A stretch of DNA of 64,000 bases from Fodinibius saliphilus (GCF_005869845.1 NZ_VAWF01000004.1:248001-312000), one strand, 5' to 3'; numbered from the stretch's first letter, positions 17,334 through 27,270 are shown. The notes: a model not told the origin generated them from the letters alone. A program made the numbers and translations.

Positions 17334-18215
17334 CTACGATTCAGATTTTGTGCTTCTTTGTTCAAGTTGAAACTGCTTGGGAGTTATTCCATATCTTCGC
17401 TTAAAAGCTTGAACAAAATGCGATAGATTTTTGAACCCAACCTCAAAACAAACCTGAGTAACATTGAGTCTCTTACTGCGGAGTAAAAATTTTGACTCCT
17501 GTAACTGTTTTTGCTTAACCCATCGACCTGGTGTTGTATTAAACTCTTTTTTAAACAAGCGTTTAAAAGTAGAAAGGCTATGACCCGATAGAAAAGCATA
17601 TTCTTTGAGGGTGAGGTTTTCTTTATAATGCATATTCATGAATTCCCTTAAATCCTTGGCAGGTGATTTGCCCAAATTACTTAAGAAGGATTTAAATTCA
17701 TCTCCGATCCCTTTTATTAGCAACAAAAAAAGTTCTTGAAGTTTAAGTTTTGCAAGGCCTTCCATGTCAGATAAATCCGAATCTTGTAAATAAGTTGATA
17801 ATCCAGCTAAATAGCTCTTAAGCAAATTGTTAGTTTCAAATGTCCTCATAGGTGATTTTATATTTTCTGAGCCAGATTTTAAATCGATAAGACTACTTGT
17901 AAACTGATGAGCAAATTTATCCGAGAAAAAGAACAGCATACTCTTGTAAAATTCATCGTTCTCTAGCTTTTCTGAAAGCAGATAGTTACCCTTTTTAATC
18001 AAAAAGCCTTCCCCTTTGCGGATGATTTTATTTTTACTCTCCCCTAGGAGCTTTTTATACCCACTAGTAACAAAAACAACCAAGTTCTGTGTTAGCTGAA
18101 CATTAACTTGCTCAACCTCTTCCTCTTGAGTATATGAGATTATCCTTAGTCCTTTAGAATCAATTATTTGTGGAAGGCCGTCCGATAAATTATCAGGAAC
18201 TTTAATATGCGCCAT
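17334..18215 (-). CDS. AraC-family transcriptional regulator
   Basis: The C-terminal 100 residues form the double helix-turn-helix of AraC/XylS regulators: LTLKEYAFLSGHSLSTFKRL for the first and LNVTQVCFEVGFKNLSHFVQ for the second, ending FKRRYGITPKQF. The N-terminal 180 residues look like an ExsA/effector-binding cupin-like domain with a GEGFLIKKGNYLLS strand set. It lies upstream of the propeller gene on the same strand, so that gene is the first candidate target. The inducer is unknown. Confidence 0.88.
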   Translation of the reverse strand: MAHIKVPDNLSDGLPQIIDSKGLRIISYTQEEEVEQVNVQLTQNLVVFVTSGYKKLLGESKNKIIRKGEGFLIKKGNYLLSEKLENDEFYKSMLFFFSDKFAHQFTSSLIDLKSGSENIKSPMRTFETNNLLKSYLAGLSTYLQDSDLSDMEGLAKLKLQELFLLLIKGIGDEFKSFLSNLGKSPAKDLREFMNMHYKENLTLKEYAFLSGHSLSTFKRLFKKEFNTTPGRWVKQKQLQESKFLLRSKRLNVTQVCFEVGFKNLSHFVQAFKRRYGITPKQFQLEQRSTKSES

Positions 18216-18685
18216 TTTAAGCTCCTCCGTTTCAGTTATTAATTTCCACTTTTACTATTACTGTTATTCTTTTCTTCAACTCTTTACTTTAGAATTTTGA
18301 ATAAATAGATAAAGGCCTGGAAATCAATCCAAACCTTTACTAGGGTTAGGGCTCTCTTGGTAAGGATTAGTACAAATCAAGTAACTAGCTTAAAACCTGT
18401 AATAATTAATGCTCATATCTTTTTAGGACATATAAATCAATTACCGGTTGATAGGAGAATCTATTTTTCCATGCCCAACATGAACATGAGAAGCGGTACT
18501 GATATAATCTTTATTTTTATTACCATCGTTATGGTATCCAATTACTTTTCCCTCTCCGGTATCTTTAAAAACGACTTAGTCATGAGCAAGCTAATCACCC
18601 ATTTTTTTTCAAATCTGACCAAAGAAGTAGCAGAACTTTAACATTTATGTTACCGTATCTCATAAACAAATAGCTTTCTTAATAT
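18216..18685. other. Intergenic region between AraC gene and SusC/D terminator
   Basis: I see no supported gene. A TTG-started 94-codon plus-strand frame with hydrophobic stretches is present but has no family or start signal behind it. An imperfect hairpin (AAAGG...CCTTT) lies at about 18311-18339. Confidence 0.35.
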
Positions 18686-18717
18686 ATAAAACCGCCCCAA
18701 TCCTGAGGCGGTTTTAT
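18686..18717 (-). terminator. Rho-independent terminator of the susC-susD operon
   Basis: The perfect 11-bp arms ATAAAACCGCC and GGCGGTTTTAT flank a 10-base loop. It lies 18 bp after the susD stop and, read on the minus strand, ends in a T-rich stretch. It separates the uptake operon from the AraC gene. Confidence 0.85.
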
Positions 18718-18735
18718 AAATAGGTTCTAATTTTC

Positions 18736-20121
18736 CTATTGATTTACCGGCGTTGCCTTAAACAACACACTTGCATCTTGTTCCGGCACATTTTCATTAG
18801 CATTCAGCTCTGAGTCTGGATAGAGGAATCGTTCCGGGAATTCCGGTTGTCCCGATACCGGCTGCAGATTAGTGACACCATAATCCACCCGCCGCGTGAA
18901 ATTAAAGGCCTCAATTTGATGCATCAGAGACAAATACGTTTCATCTCGAATTTCCTGCATCAGTTCACCGAGGTCAGCAAAATCTGCTGCCGTGTAGTCA
19001 TCGTAAGTTCCACCAAACACATTCTCATTATAGCCACGAGCATCGTTGAGGTGGTCAATTGCATCTACGGCAGCTTGATCAGCCAAGCTAGTTGCCGACC
19101 GTGCCGACGCTTCGGCCATTATAAGGTGGGTTTCCGACGCCCGGATCAACGGATAGGACGCAGATTTATAATACGCCCCGCCCTCGCTGATATTCAGGTC
19201 ATCGCCAGCGCTGTTATAATAAAACGCCATCCGACCCGACTCGTCTGTTTTGGGGTCATTGGCCGTACGCTGTTCCATAAGGGGGAAAGCCAAGTTATCC
19301 CCGGCTGTGAAGTACCCAGACCGGTCAAAAACCTTAAATGAATACCAGTAGTTCATATTCCCCTGGTAGGTTTCCCCGTGGGGAATCATTAGGTCTTCGG
19401 ACCCATCCATGGCGGTTACCCCATTTGATGCGGCCGCCAATGCCTGGGAGTAATTACCGGTGTGCATGTAGTAGCGCGCTTTCAGGGTATACGCTGCTTT
19501 TGTCCACAGCGCGTCATCTCCGTTATAAGAATAAGCATCCGCAACTTCAGAAGGTAATGGAGCGTTGAGATTAGAGATGGCATTATCAAGCAGTGACTGA
19601 AGACTACCATAGACATCGCCCTGAGCTTCATATTTGGGACTGTACTCGGGCTCACCAATTTGGGCAGCCTCACTATAAGGTACATCGCCCCACAAAGCTG
19701 CGACGGTTCCCATAACCAATGCTTCATTTATTTTTGAAATCGCAGTTAGAGAATTAGCTTTAGCAGTACTTTCACCTTCTAACTTACTCTGCGTAATTCG
19801 CTGGTTTGTTAATGCACGCGTATAAGCTAAAAACCAAGCACCACCACTATCTCCGGATGTATACCCATACGAATGGAATCCGGAAAATTGACGATCAGAT
19901 CCTGTGGCCTGTCGCGTCCACATCGCAGCCACCTGGGCTGCCTCACCTTCCAAAAATTCTATAGCTGCTGTCTGGCCAGCTATAAATGTTTTTTCAGGCT
20001 TGGCATCCGTTGGATTATTTGGATCTTCGTTATATCCATCGGTAAACGAGGTGTTTACCGCCTCACAGCCAATAAATCCTGTGAGTAATACAAGTATTAT
20101 TATACTTTTATATAGTCTCAT
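18736..20121 (-). CDS. SusD/RagB-family nutrient-binding outer-membrane lipoprotein
   Basis: The signal peptide ends in a lipobox, TGFIGC, with Cys 19 as the lipidation site. The mature start (NTSFTDGYNEDPNNP) and a TPR-like helical body with GTVAALWGDVPYSEA are hallmarks of the SusD-like_2 type. It would sit on the outer face of the outer membrane as a lid on the SusC-like channel and bind substrate, perhaps peptides or oligosaccharides; nothing here names the substrate, and no glycoside hydrolase or peptidase gene is adjacent. It follows the SusC gene after 20 bp. Confidence 0.9.
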   Translation of the reverse strand: MRLYKSIIILVLLTGFIGCEAVNTSFTDGYNEDPNNPTDAKPEKTFIAGQTAAIEFLEGEAAQVAAMWTRQATGSDRQFSGFHSYGYTSGDSGGAWFLAYTRALTNQRITQSKLEGESTAKANSLTAISKINEALVMGTVAALWGDVPYSEAAQIGEPEYSPKYEAQGDVYGSLQSLLDNAISNLNAPLPSEVADAYSYNGDDALWTKAAYTLKARYYMHTGNYSQALAAASNGVTAMDGSEDLMIPHGETYQGNMNYWYSFKVFDRSGYFTAGDNLAFPLMEQRTANDPKTDESGRMAFYYNSAGDDLNISEGGAYYKSASYPLIRASETHLIMAEASARSATSLADQAAVDAIDHLNDARGYNENVFGGTYDDYTAADFADLGELMQEIRDETYLSLMHQIEAFNFTRRVDYGVTNLQPVSGQPEFPERFLYPDSELNANENVPEQDASVLFKATPVNQ

Positions 20122-20141
20122 AATAATATCACTTTAAATTG

Positions 20142-23100
20142 TTAGTAATTCACGCGCAGACTAAAAATCCACGAACGGGTATTCGGATTATTAAAATAAT
20201 CCAAGCCCCGGCCATTACTTGGACCGGTCAGATTCGTTTCGGGATCAATGCCCGAATAATCGGTCCATAGTTTTAGGTTTCTTGCTTTGACGCCAAAGTC
20301 AAGCGAAGACAGACCAGTCAATTCCCGAAATCCTTCCGAGCTAAGGGAGTACGAAACAGAAACCTCGCGGAGACGAATAAAACTGCCATCTTCGATAAAT
20401 TGTTCGCCCGGCCCCGTAAATCCTGATCCTCGACCTTGCCAAAACCAGGTTTCATCTACAATAACAGGCCCATCTCCGAAATCTTTAATATATCCACGAA
20501 ATGTATACGTGCCATCACTATTCTGTTGATAAGCACCAGACTGCGGAGAAGCTCCGGTCCAATTATTATAATATTGATTCATTTTGGCTACAGTCCTTCC
20601 CTCAAAATTCAGTAAGCTCTGGGCTTTCTGAGCTGAAATGGTGGTCCACCAATCTTGGCTGCCATGCCGACCAAAGTAGGAGAGGGCCCCTCGTGTACCA
20701 TTCCACACATCACCACCCTGCTTGATATCCAGCAATGCGCTCACTTTCAGACCTTTCCACTGGATGGTATTGCTGATGCCAGCCGTCCAGTCAGGATTGG
20801 GATCACCAATAACTTTTGAATCTCCCTCGACAGGAAAACCATTCGCATCAAGCACGCGGTTGCCATTCTCATCGCGCTCCCAGGCACTGCCGTAGAGAAC
20901 GCCCACAGGTTTGCCCTCAACAGCTCGTGAGGAGGTCGAGGAAAAACCATTTAGAAATACATTGTCGACACCTGACAAAGCGGTTACTTCGTTTTCATTT
21001 TTATTGAAGTTAACCGATGTGGTGATAATTAAGTCTTTCAACTGCAGCCATTCAGCGTCAAGGGTCAATTCAACACCTTTATTCTCAATCTTGGCGCCAT
21101 TGGCCAGTCGTTCAGAGAAGCCTGAAGATGGAGCCACATCTAACCCTAGAATAGCTTGGTCGGTATTGGTCTGGTAGTAGGTACCGGAAAGCGAAATGCG
21201 ACCATCAAAAAATCGCAGGTCAAGTCCTAGCTCCGCTTCCGTAGTTATTTCGGGTTCCAATATCGGATTACCCTCTTGGGCAGCTCGAGAAGCACCTCCA
21301 CCATAGTAGAGAGCATCCATGGCCGGTCCCCAGCCACTTCCGAAACTAGGCGCGAAATAATTAGTCTTAGTATTGTATGGACCAGGCTGTACCCCGGCTT
21401 TACCATAAGAGGCTCGGATTTTACCGAAGCTTAACAAGTTTTGATTGTCAAAGGCCTCAAGGTTTGTAAATCTCCAAGCCACGTTAGCAGACGGATAAAA
21501 ATAATTTTCATCCGTTTGACTACCATAGGTCGATGCACTTTCGGAGCGTCCGGAAATTTTAATATCCAGCTGATTATAAGCTGTAACATTAAACTCCGAA
21601 TATAGTGCTGACGTTCGAATAGTTGAAGTGTTCTGAAAAGGAAACCGATCCTGCGCATTTGCCACGTCTTTTGGGGCATCCTCTAGAACAAAGTTAGTTG
21701 AGGTCGCTCCCACATTATCAAATTTACGCTGGTTAAGGTTGTACCCGATCAAAAGCGAGCCCGATAGATCCTTATTTAGGGTGTGAGAAGCGCGAACAAT
21801 CAAGTCATTGTTGATCTGTTCCTCAGTTATATTTTGCTCGGTAAGCTGACCTGTAGGTACCGTGGCGTTTTGAGTTGGAAATAGTTCATACCGTCGATCA
21901 GTATATCGATCATAACCAAATCGTTCCGTGATGCTCAGCCATGAGGTCGGATTATATTGAAGCTCAGTACTACCAATAAATCGATTAACTTCCGACTCAT
22001 TCAGGTTCTCATTAATAATCCAGTACGGATTATCATATCGAGCACCTCCTGGCCGATTTCCTGTACTGTTTCGATAGGATCGGTGCCGCCCTTCAAAAAC
22101 ATTACCTTGCGGTGATACATAATCTACTAAATACGGTCTATTGTTAAAATCTGGCGGTGTACGATACATACCCAACAACAATCCAGATATATTAGAACCC
22201 ATTTGAATACGATTGGATTTTGAACTTACGTAGTTAGTATGGACCGAGGCCGTCAATTCTTGAGCGAAAGAATGATCAATGTTTGCACGGAATGACGTTC
22301 TATCATAATCGTGGTTGCTTTTGACAATACCCAGCTCCCGCAAGTTAGAAGCATTCAAATAAAACGTGCTAGACTCGTTACCACCACTAATGCTAACTGA
22401 GTTGTCCCAACTGGTCGCATTTCGAAAGACCTCATCAGAATGATCCCACGTTTGCTTGGATCGTTTTTCGGTTATGGGAGCATAATCGTAATTACTCCGG
22501 CTTCTAACATCTTTTCCACCTGGCCGCAATGAGATCTTATCCCCCCAACTGGTACCAACGTAGGAGAATAATCCTGAACCACCGCCCCAGGAACCGTAAA
22601 TACCTTGACCAAATTCGTTTTGGAGATCAACAGTTTTATTCAACTCGTTGATTTTCATTTCCGAATCAAAGGAGATGTTCACCTTATTTTGATCACTGCT
22701 ACCGGTCTTTGTTTCTATAACAACAACACCATTAGCTGCTCGAGAACCCCAGATAGCAGCGGCAGAAGGTCCTTTTAGGACTTCTACTGACGCGATATCA
22801 TCAGGATTCAAATCGTTCATGCGCGACTGCTGGGTTACACCAGCTACTCCGGATCCCACGTTGGAATTGTAAACCGGCACACCATCAATTACAAACAGGG
22901 GCTGATTGTCTGTATTAAGTGATTTGGCACCGCGAATAAGGATGCGAGCTCCAGCACCAGGATCTCCAGAACTCTGCGTAATATCTACGCCGGCTGCTTT
23001 GGCGGAAAGTCCTTGCAAAACCGAATTTTCACCGGATTCAGCAACTTCTTCTCCTGAGATATTCGCTGAGGATACGCCCATCTTATCTCGGTCTTCCTCG

Positions 23101-23453
23101 AATCCAAGGGCGCTCACCACAACTTCTTCCATCCCTAATACATCAGAAGTAAGTTGGATATTTCGCGTAACTGTTTCCCCACTTCCTACAGTGATTTCAA
23201 CTTCATATCGCTTATATCCTACAAAAGTAGCCCTAAGCGTATATGTACCACTTGGGATATCAGATATAACATATTCACCGTTGGCATCTGTTGAAGCACC
23301 AATTTGATTTTCTACTAAGAATATATTTACTCCCGGAAGTGTTTCTCCAGAATTAGCATCAGTAACCGTACCGGTTACTGTACCATTTTGGGCCACAGAC
23401 GCAGCCACAAAACAGAAAGTAAACACTACCATAGCAAGTAACTTTTTAGTCAT
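20142..23453 (-). CDS. SusC/RagA-family TonB-linked outer-membrane transporter
   Basis: A signal peptide ends near SVAQ, then comes a carboxypeptidase-regulatory-like beta domain (GTVTDANSGETLPGVNIFL, about 30-100), a TonB-dependent plug with the SusC signature LKGPSAAAIWGSRAANGVV (about 225-245), and a beta-barrel of about 850 residues ending in an aromatic C-terminus (SLRVNY). It imports nutrients bound by SusD using TonB energy. Length 1103 aa is normal. The operon is SusC-SusD only. Upstream lies a 76-bp hairpin-forming element rather than an anti-sigma/sigma pair, so the regulator is not evident. Confidence 0.93.
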   Translation of the reverse strand: MTKKLLAMVVFTFCFVAASVAQNGTVTGTVTDANSGETLPGVNIFLVENQIGASTDANGEYVISDIPSGTYTLRATFVGYKRYEVEITVGSGETVTRNIQLTSDVLGMEEVVVSALGFEEDRDKMGVSSANISGEEVAESGENSVLQGLSAKAAGVDITQSSGDPGAGARILIRGAKSLNTDNQPLFVIDGVPVYNSNVGSGVAGVTQQSRMNDLNPDDIASVEVLKGPSAAAIWGSRAANGVVVIETKTGSSDQNKVNISFDSEMKINELNKTVDLQNEFGQGIYGSWGGGSGLFSYVGTSWGDKISLRPGGKDVRSRSNYDYAPITEKRSKQTWDHSDEVFRNATSWDNSVSISGGNESSTFYLNASNLRELGIVKSNHDYDRTSFRANIDHSFAQELTASVHTNYVSSKSNRIQMGSNISGLLLGMYRTPPDFNNRPYLVDYVSPQGNVFEGRHRSYRNSTGNRPGGARYDNPYWIINENLNESEVNRFIGSTELQYNPTSWLSITERFGYDRYTDRRYELFPTQNATVPTGQLTEQNITEEQINNDLIVRASHTLNKDLSGSLLIGYNLNQRKFDNVGATSTNFVLEDAPKDVANAQDRFPFQNTSTIRTSALYSEFNVTAYNQLDIKISGRSESASTYGSQTDENYFYPSANVAWRFTNLEAFDNQNLLSFGKIRASYGKAGVQPGPYNTKTNYFAPSFGSGWGPAMDALYYGGGASRAAQEGNPILEPEITTEAELGLDLRFFDGRISLSGTYYQTNTDQAILGLDVAPSSGFSERLANGAKIENKGVELTLDAEWLQLKDLIITTSVNFNKNENEVTALSGVDNVFLNGFSSTSSRAVEGKPVGVLYGSAWERDENGNRVLDANGFPVEGDSKVIGDPNPDWTAGISNTIQWKGLKVSALLDIKQGGDVWNGTRGALSYFGRHGSQDWWTTISAQKAQSLLNFEGRTVAKMNQYYNNWTGASPQSGAYQQNSDGTYTFRGYIKDFGDGPVIVDETWFWQGRGSGFTGPGEQFIEDGSFIRLREVSVSYSLSSEGFRELTGLSSLDFGVKARNLKLWTDYSGIDPETNLTGPSNGRGLDYFNNPNTRSWIFSLRVNY

Positions 23454-23606
23454 AATACACCTTCATTTGATTAGAAGTATTGTGAAATAGGCTCTAACCT
23501 ATATAGACAAAGCTCTCTTGAGAAGCAGAATGTGATAAGGTGTTGCATAAATATATGAGTCGTGATATTTTGGGAAATGCTTATCTGAAAGTACTTGATA
23601 ATAAAA

Positions 23607-23682
23607 TAGCCCAGCTAGTATCCTATTTTAGGGTGTGAATTATTCACTATGCTTAGAAAGTTGGATACCTTAAGCTGGGCTA
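23607..23682. repeat. Long inverted repeat with an inner hairpin upstream of susC
   Basis: The outer arms TAGCCCAGCT (23607-23616) and AGCTGGGCTA (23673-23682) are perfect complements. They continue inward as AGTATCC against GGATACCT. Inside is a second hairpin, GTGAAT-T-ATTCAC, at 23635-23647. The whole lies in the 417-bp gap between the susC start and the histidine kinase stop, which holds no gene. It could be a structured leader RNA, a terminator-like element or a small palindromic repeat. Confidence 0.6.
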
Positions 23683-23870
23683 ACACAGTAATTGTGTAAT
23701 TCTATGATATTGAATATTAAGTCGGCAAGTAACTAGAATGTGACGAGAAGTGAATATTTGTTATAGGTAGCTTGACCAAAAACTTAATATCTGAGAAACC
23801 TCTCTTGAAATAGAAAAAATGATTGGGCATTAGCAATTGCCACAGTAGAGATTTGATGTTACAGTACCTT

Positions 23871-25274
23871 TTAGCTTACAGTACTATAACCCCCAATTGC
23901 GCTTCTTGAACCTTTTATTTTTTGTTTCTCAAATAGAAATTCAACTAGTACCCCATTCTGATTTTTAATACTTAGCTCACCTTCTAATTGCTTAATAAGC
24001 TGACGAATTATGTCAAATCCTAAGGATTTTTTTTCAAGCTGCTTTGCTGATATTCCAGCCCCATTATCCTTAATAGATATAGATACCTTTCCTTCAATTT
24101 CCTTTACAGATATATCAACATTACCTTTAAACTTACTTTTAAAAGCATGGACAAATGAATTACTTAAAACTTCATTAATTATAAGTGCACATGGAATAGC
24201 TTGGTTGATATCCAGCTCAAAACTATCACAATCAACATTCATTTCAATTTTATGTGTAAAATCATAAGACTTCTTAATTACTTTAGTAAAGTCATTTACG
24301 TAGTGTTCCATTTGAACACTTATTAAAGAGTTTGACGCGTATAGTTTTTCATGTATTTGAGCTATTGTCAGTATTTGGTTTTCACACTCAATTAATGTCT
24401 TTAATATATGATCATCATCGATATTAAATTTTTTTAGCTGTAGTAGGCTCATAACTACCGCTAAATTATTTTTTACTCTGTGATGCACTTCCTTAAGTAG
24501 TACTTTTTTTTCTACTAAGGAAGTCTCCAATTTATTCATGTATTCAACTCTTTCAGAAATATCACAGTATAGTATGTAATAAATAGTTTCATGGTTTGTA
24601 ACGACAACAGGTATACCTGCTACTAACACTTCAACTTCAGTTCCGTCTTTACAAATCCGAATAGATTCTTCTTCAAATGTCCCTTCTTTATCTACCTCTT
24701 TTAGTTTGATTAGATCTTTATTCCCCTCTTCTCGATGACAGGTAGAAATTAAATCATCAATATTTTTACCAATAACCTCTTCTTTTTTGTATTTAAAGAT
24801 CTTCTCAAATTTATTATTTGAATCTAGCAAGTTTCCATTAGAATCAACTGTAACAATTCCAACGGGTGCATTTTCAAAAAGTTTAGATTGGAGCTTATTC
24901 TTGTATTTTAGCCTTTGCTCAAATTCAATACGTTCAGAAATATCAATCCCTGTACCCATAATATAGTATTCCCCATTTTGCTTGAAACGGGTACTAGTTA
25001 TTTGATACCATCCATGTGATCCGTTTTTTCTTTTAAGTTTATCTACGAATTTAACACCACCGGACTTAAATACAGACTGAATTCTCTTCTTAATTCGTTC
25101 ATGGTCCTCTTCAAAATGAAAATCAAGAGGATGCATAATCTCAATTTCTTCCCTGGTGTAACCAAGTTCCTCAACAAAATTATCATTTACCCTAATAAAA
25201 TTTCTTTCTTTATTAAGTATATAAAAAAAACCCGGTATTACATCTAGAATCTTTCTATTCGGAATATTCTTCAT
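23871..25274 (-). CDS. PAS-domain sensor histidine kinase (HisKA_2 type)
   Basis: Two PAS domains (about residues 8-115 and 125-245; each followed by the ...DISERVE linker typical of PAS/PAC) lead into a HisKA_2 dimerisation domain, LLKEVHHRVKNNLAVVMSLL (about 264-283, with the phospho-accepting His in HHRVKNN), and a HATPase domain with INEVLSNSFVHAF (N box) and ISIKDNGAGI (G1). There is no membrane segment, so it senses a cytosolic signal. It starts 16 bp after a LytTR-domain gene and forms an operon with it, although no receiver domain is present nearby on the same transcript. Confidence 0.88.
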   Translation of the reverse strand: MKNIPNRKILDVIPGFFYILNKERNFIRVNDNFVEELGYTREEIEIMHPLDFHFEEDHERIKKRIQSVFKSGGVKFVDKLKRKNGSHGWYQITSTRFKQNGEYYIMGTGIDISERIEFEQRLKYKNKLQSKLFENAPVGIVTVDSNGNLLDSNNKFEKIFKYKKEEVIGKNIDDLISTCHREEGNKDLIKLKEVDKEGTFEEESIRICKDGTEVEVLVAGIPVVVTNHETIYYILYCDISERVEYMNKLETSLVEKKVLLKEVHHRVKNNLAVVMSLLQLKKFNIDDDHILKTLIECENQILTIAQIHEKLYASNSLISVQMEHYVNDFTKVIKKSYDFTHKIEMNVDCDSFELDINQAIPCALIINEVLSNSFVHAFKSKFKGNVDISVKEIEGKVSISIKDNGAGISAKQLEKKSLGFDIIRQLIKQLEGELSIKNQNGVLVEFLFEKQKIKGSRSAIGGYSTVS

Positions 25275-25290
25275 TCAACATTGGCTTTTT

Positions 25291-25647
25291 TTAGACCTTA
25301 AACTTATTTAATGCCTGTTTGTAGTTGCGACTCATTTTAATTTTTTTCCCATTTAATAAAAAAATATGGGCATCTCCTGTGAACCAAGGTTCAATTGCTT
25401 TAACTTTGTTAATATTAACAATCGAAGAGCGATGAACTCTGATAAAATTCTGTGGATCAAGCTTTTTCAGTAGTTTCTTTAAAGAAGATCTGATTATGTA
25501 TTCGGTATTTTCCAAATGAAGAATAGCGTAATTGCCAGAAGATTCTATCCAAAATATTTTTGATACTCCCACAAGGATTTGTCGATCTGAATCTTTAGCC
25601 AAAATTTTTGTTAAAAAGGTTTGATTATTCTCCATTTTAAGTAGCAA
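25291..25647 (-). CDS. Stand-alone LytTR DNA-binding regulator
   Basis: The 118 residues are one LytTR domain: WIESSGNYAILHLENTEYII, then LKKLDPQNFIRVHRSSIVNI and a final KIKMSRNYKQALNKF. The domain is an atypical beta-rich DNA-binding fold that recognises pairs of 9-bp direct repeats about 21 bp apart. There is no receiver domain, so control must come through another route, perhaps the histidine kinase encoded 16 bp downstream. Tandem CGTCTTT repeats with a 20-21 bp period occur before several genes nearby and are possible targets. Confidence 0.85.
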   Translation of the reverse strand: MLLKMENNQTFLTKILAKDSDRQILVGVSKIFWIESSGNYAILHLENTEYIIRSSLKKLLKKLDPQNFIRVHRSSIVNINKVKAIEPWFTGDAHIFLLNGKKIKMSRNYKQALNKFKV

Positions 25648-25712
25648 AGATCATTTTAAAATTCTTTTGGTCGAGATAATCTAAAACACTTCAAATAACA
25701 CGAAATAACTTG

Positions 25713-25726
25713 ATTTGAAGCCAAAT
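25713..25726. promoter_or_regulatory. Short palindrome ATTTGAAGCCAAAT upstream of the LytTR gene
   Basis: The site is ATTTGA-AG-CCAAAT, a palindrome with one mismatch, 66 bp before the LytTR start. The same 14-mer with a perfect arm pair (ATTTGAAGTCAAAT) is at 31003-31016, and the match extends to GATTTGAAG-CAAATAAA. It may be a binding site for an unknown regulator. Confidence 0.4.
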
Positions 25727-25906
25727 AAAGTTATTTAATAAAAAACTTACTATACTCTTGTTACTTACTGACACATATAGTTGTAAGACGAATTTTTGTG
25801 TGTTATTTCTCAGAAACAATCTAAGATGCTCCGTTTTTATATTTCTAGGTTATCTGTATAGTACAAACAATATTAATCCAGTATCAATATAGATACTAGT
25901 TATTAA

Positions 25907-27214
25907 TTACTCGGTTCTGGATAGGACTACAGCAGTCATGTCATCAAACAGGTTTGACTGCTGACTATGTTTGGTGCTGTCATTGAAAATATTGTCAATT
26001 AATTCTGAAGATGAATTCCTAACAGCTTTTAATAGCAATCGTTGTAACCGTTTTTCACCATACTCCTCATTTCTTTTATCACGACTGTCGATTAATCCAT
26101 CAGAATAAATGACTAGCTTATCTCCTGGTATAAATTTAATTGTTTCACTTTCAAATTTTTGATTCTCCATAACCCCCAACGGAACCCCTCCTTTCATAAG
26201 TCGATCAAAACTTTTATCTGTGTGGATTAAAAATGGATATTCATGACCTGCATTTGAGTATGTGAAGGAATGGGATCGAAGGTTAAGGATCCCTACAAAT
26301 AGGGTAGCAAACTTATCGTTACTAGTATTTTGAAAGAGTTTATTGTTAACATTTTCTAGCAGTACTTCTATTTCGGAGTGACAAGGCAGTTCACCACGAA
26401 TAAGAGCCTGTAAGTTAGACATCAACAAAGATGCGGGCAGTCCTTTTCCACTTACATCTCCCAAACAAATCACCCATCTATGGTCATCCAGTTTGATAAA
26501 ATCATAATAATCTCCACCAACAGTCTTAGCCGTTATGTTTTTACCTAATAAGTTGTATTGTTTTAGTAAGGGAGCTTCGTCGGGTAGTAGTTGCCCCTGA
26601 ATTTTATTTGCTACCTCAACTTCTTTTTCAATTTCATTTAGCCTCTGCTCCTTTTCATTGAGACGAGCATTTTCTAACACCTGAGCCGATTGGGATCCAA
26701 TGATCGAAAGCAGCTGTTCATCTTGTTTTGTAAAGCTTCCAGAATTTTTCTTGTTATAAATACTTAAGACACCAATCAGTTGAGAACGCACCATTAATGG
26801 AACTGATAAAATAGATTTGAGACCTCTTTTATTTTTTTTGTCAATATACTTTGTATTTACCTGTGGATCATTTACCCGTAAGGGTTTTTGGTTTGACTCG
26901 ATCCATCCCAAAATATTCTCTTGTGGACCGATAGTCGAAAGCTCTTTTGAACTGCAGGTACTCTTTACCAACATTTCAGTATTTCCTTCATCCTTTTCTC
27001 GAATAAGCACAATATTCCCTTGCTCGGCACCAATAAAACAGATAGCTCTATCTATAATGGAATCCATAATTTTATTGGTATCAATAGTACCGCTGATTGA
27101 AAGTGACAGATCGTTTAACATGGTAAGCTCATCAAGAGCCCTTCGGAGACTATCACTTTCATCAGACAACTCCTTTGACTTATTCACTAAATCTGCTACA
27201 GGTGAAATATCCAT
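25907..27214 (-). CDS. GAF-domain PP2C phosphatase (SpoIIE/RsbU-like)
   Basis: A short coiled start is followed by a GAF domain (about residues 30-175; LSVPLMVRSQLIGVLSIYNK) and a SpoIIE-type PP2C phosphatase domain (about 210-435) with metal-site motifs GGDYYDF, LGDVSGKG, YSNAGHEYPFLI and YSDGLIDSRD. Such proteins dephosphorylate anti-sigma antagonists and release sigma factors in partner-switching stress pathways; no antagonist or anti-sigma kinase is seen in the window. A tandem CGTCTT box precedes its start by about 36 bp, the same arrangement as in the resistance island, so it likely belongs to that regulon. Confidence 0.88.
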   Translation of the reverse strand: MDISPVADLVNKSKELSDESDSLRRALDELTMLNDLSLSISGTIDTNKIMDSIIDRAICFIGAEQGNIVLIREKDEGNTEMLVKSTCSSKELSTIGPQENILGWIESNQKPLRVNDPQVNTKYIDKKNKRGLKSILSVPLMVRSQLIGVLSIYNKKNSGSFTKQDEQLLSIIGSQSAQVLENARLNEKEQRLNEIEKEVEVANKIQGQLLPDEAPLLKQYNLLGKNITAKTVGGDYYDFIKLDDHRWVICLGDVSGKGLPASLLMSNLQALIRGELPCHSEIEVLLENVNNKLFQNTSNDKFATLFVGILNLRSHSFTYSNAGHEYPFLIHTDKSFDRLMKGGVPLGVMENQKFESETIKFIPGDKLVIYSDGLIDSRDKRNEEYGEKRLQRLLLKAVRNSSSELIDNIFNDSTKHSQQSNLFDDMTAVVLSRTE

Positions 27215-27243
27215 GCGAATTATTTTTTATTACCGTTCATATT

Positions 27244-27270
27244 AAAGACGAATGAAATATTAAGAAGACG
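27244..27270 (-). promoter_or_regulatory. Tandem CGTCTT box before the GAF-SpoIIE phosphatase gene
   Basis: Read on the minus strand, CGTCTTC and ATTCGTCTTTAA have first bases 20 bp apart. The downstream copy is 36 bp before the start codon. It is one of five such boxes in the window. Confidence 0.55.

Noticed and set aside
18357-18641. TTG-started 94-codon plus-strand frame with hydrophobic stretches
   Set aside because: No ribosome-binding site, no recognisable domain and no neighbour that suggests a function; the composition looks like AT-rich spacer.
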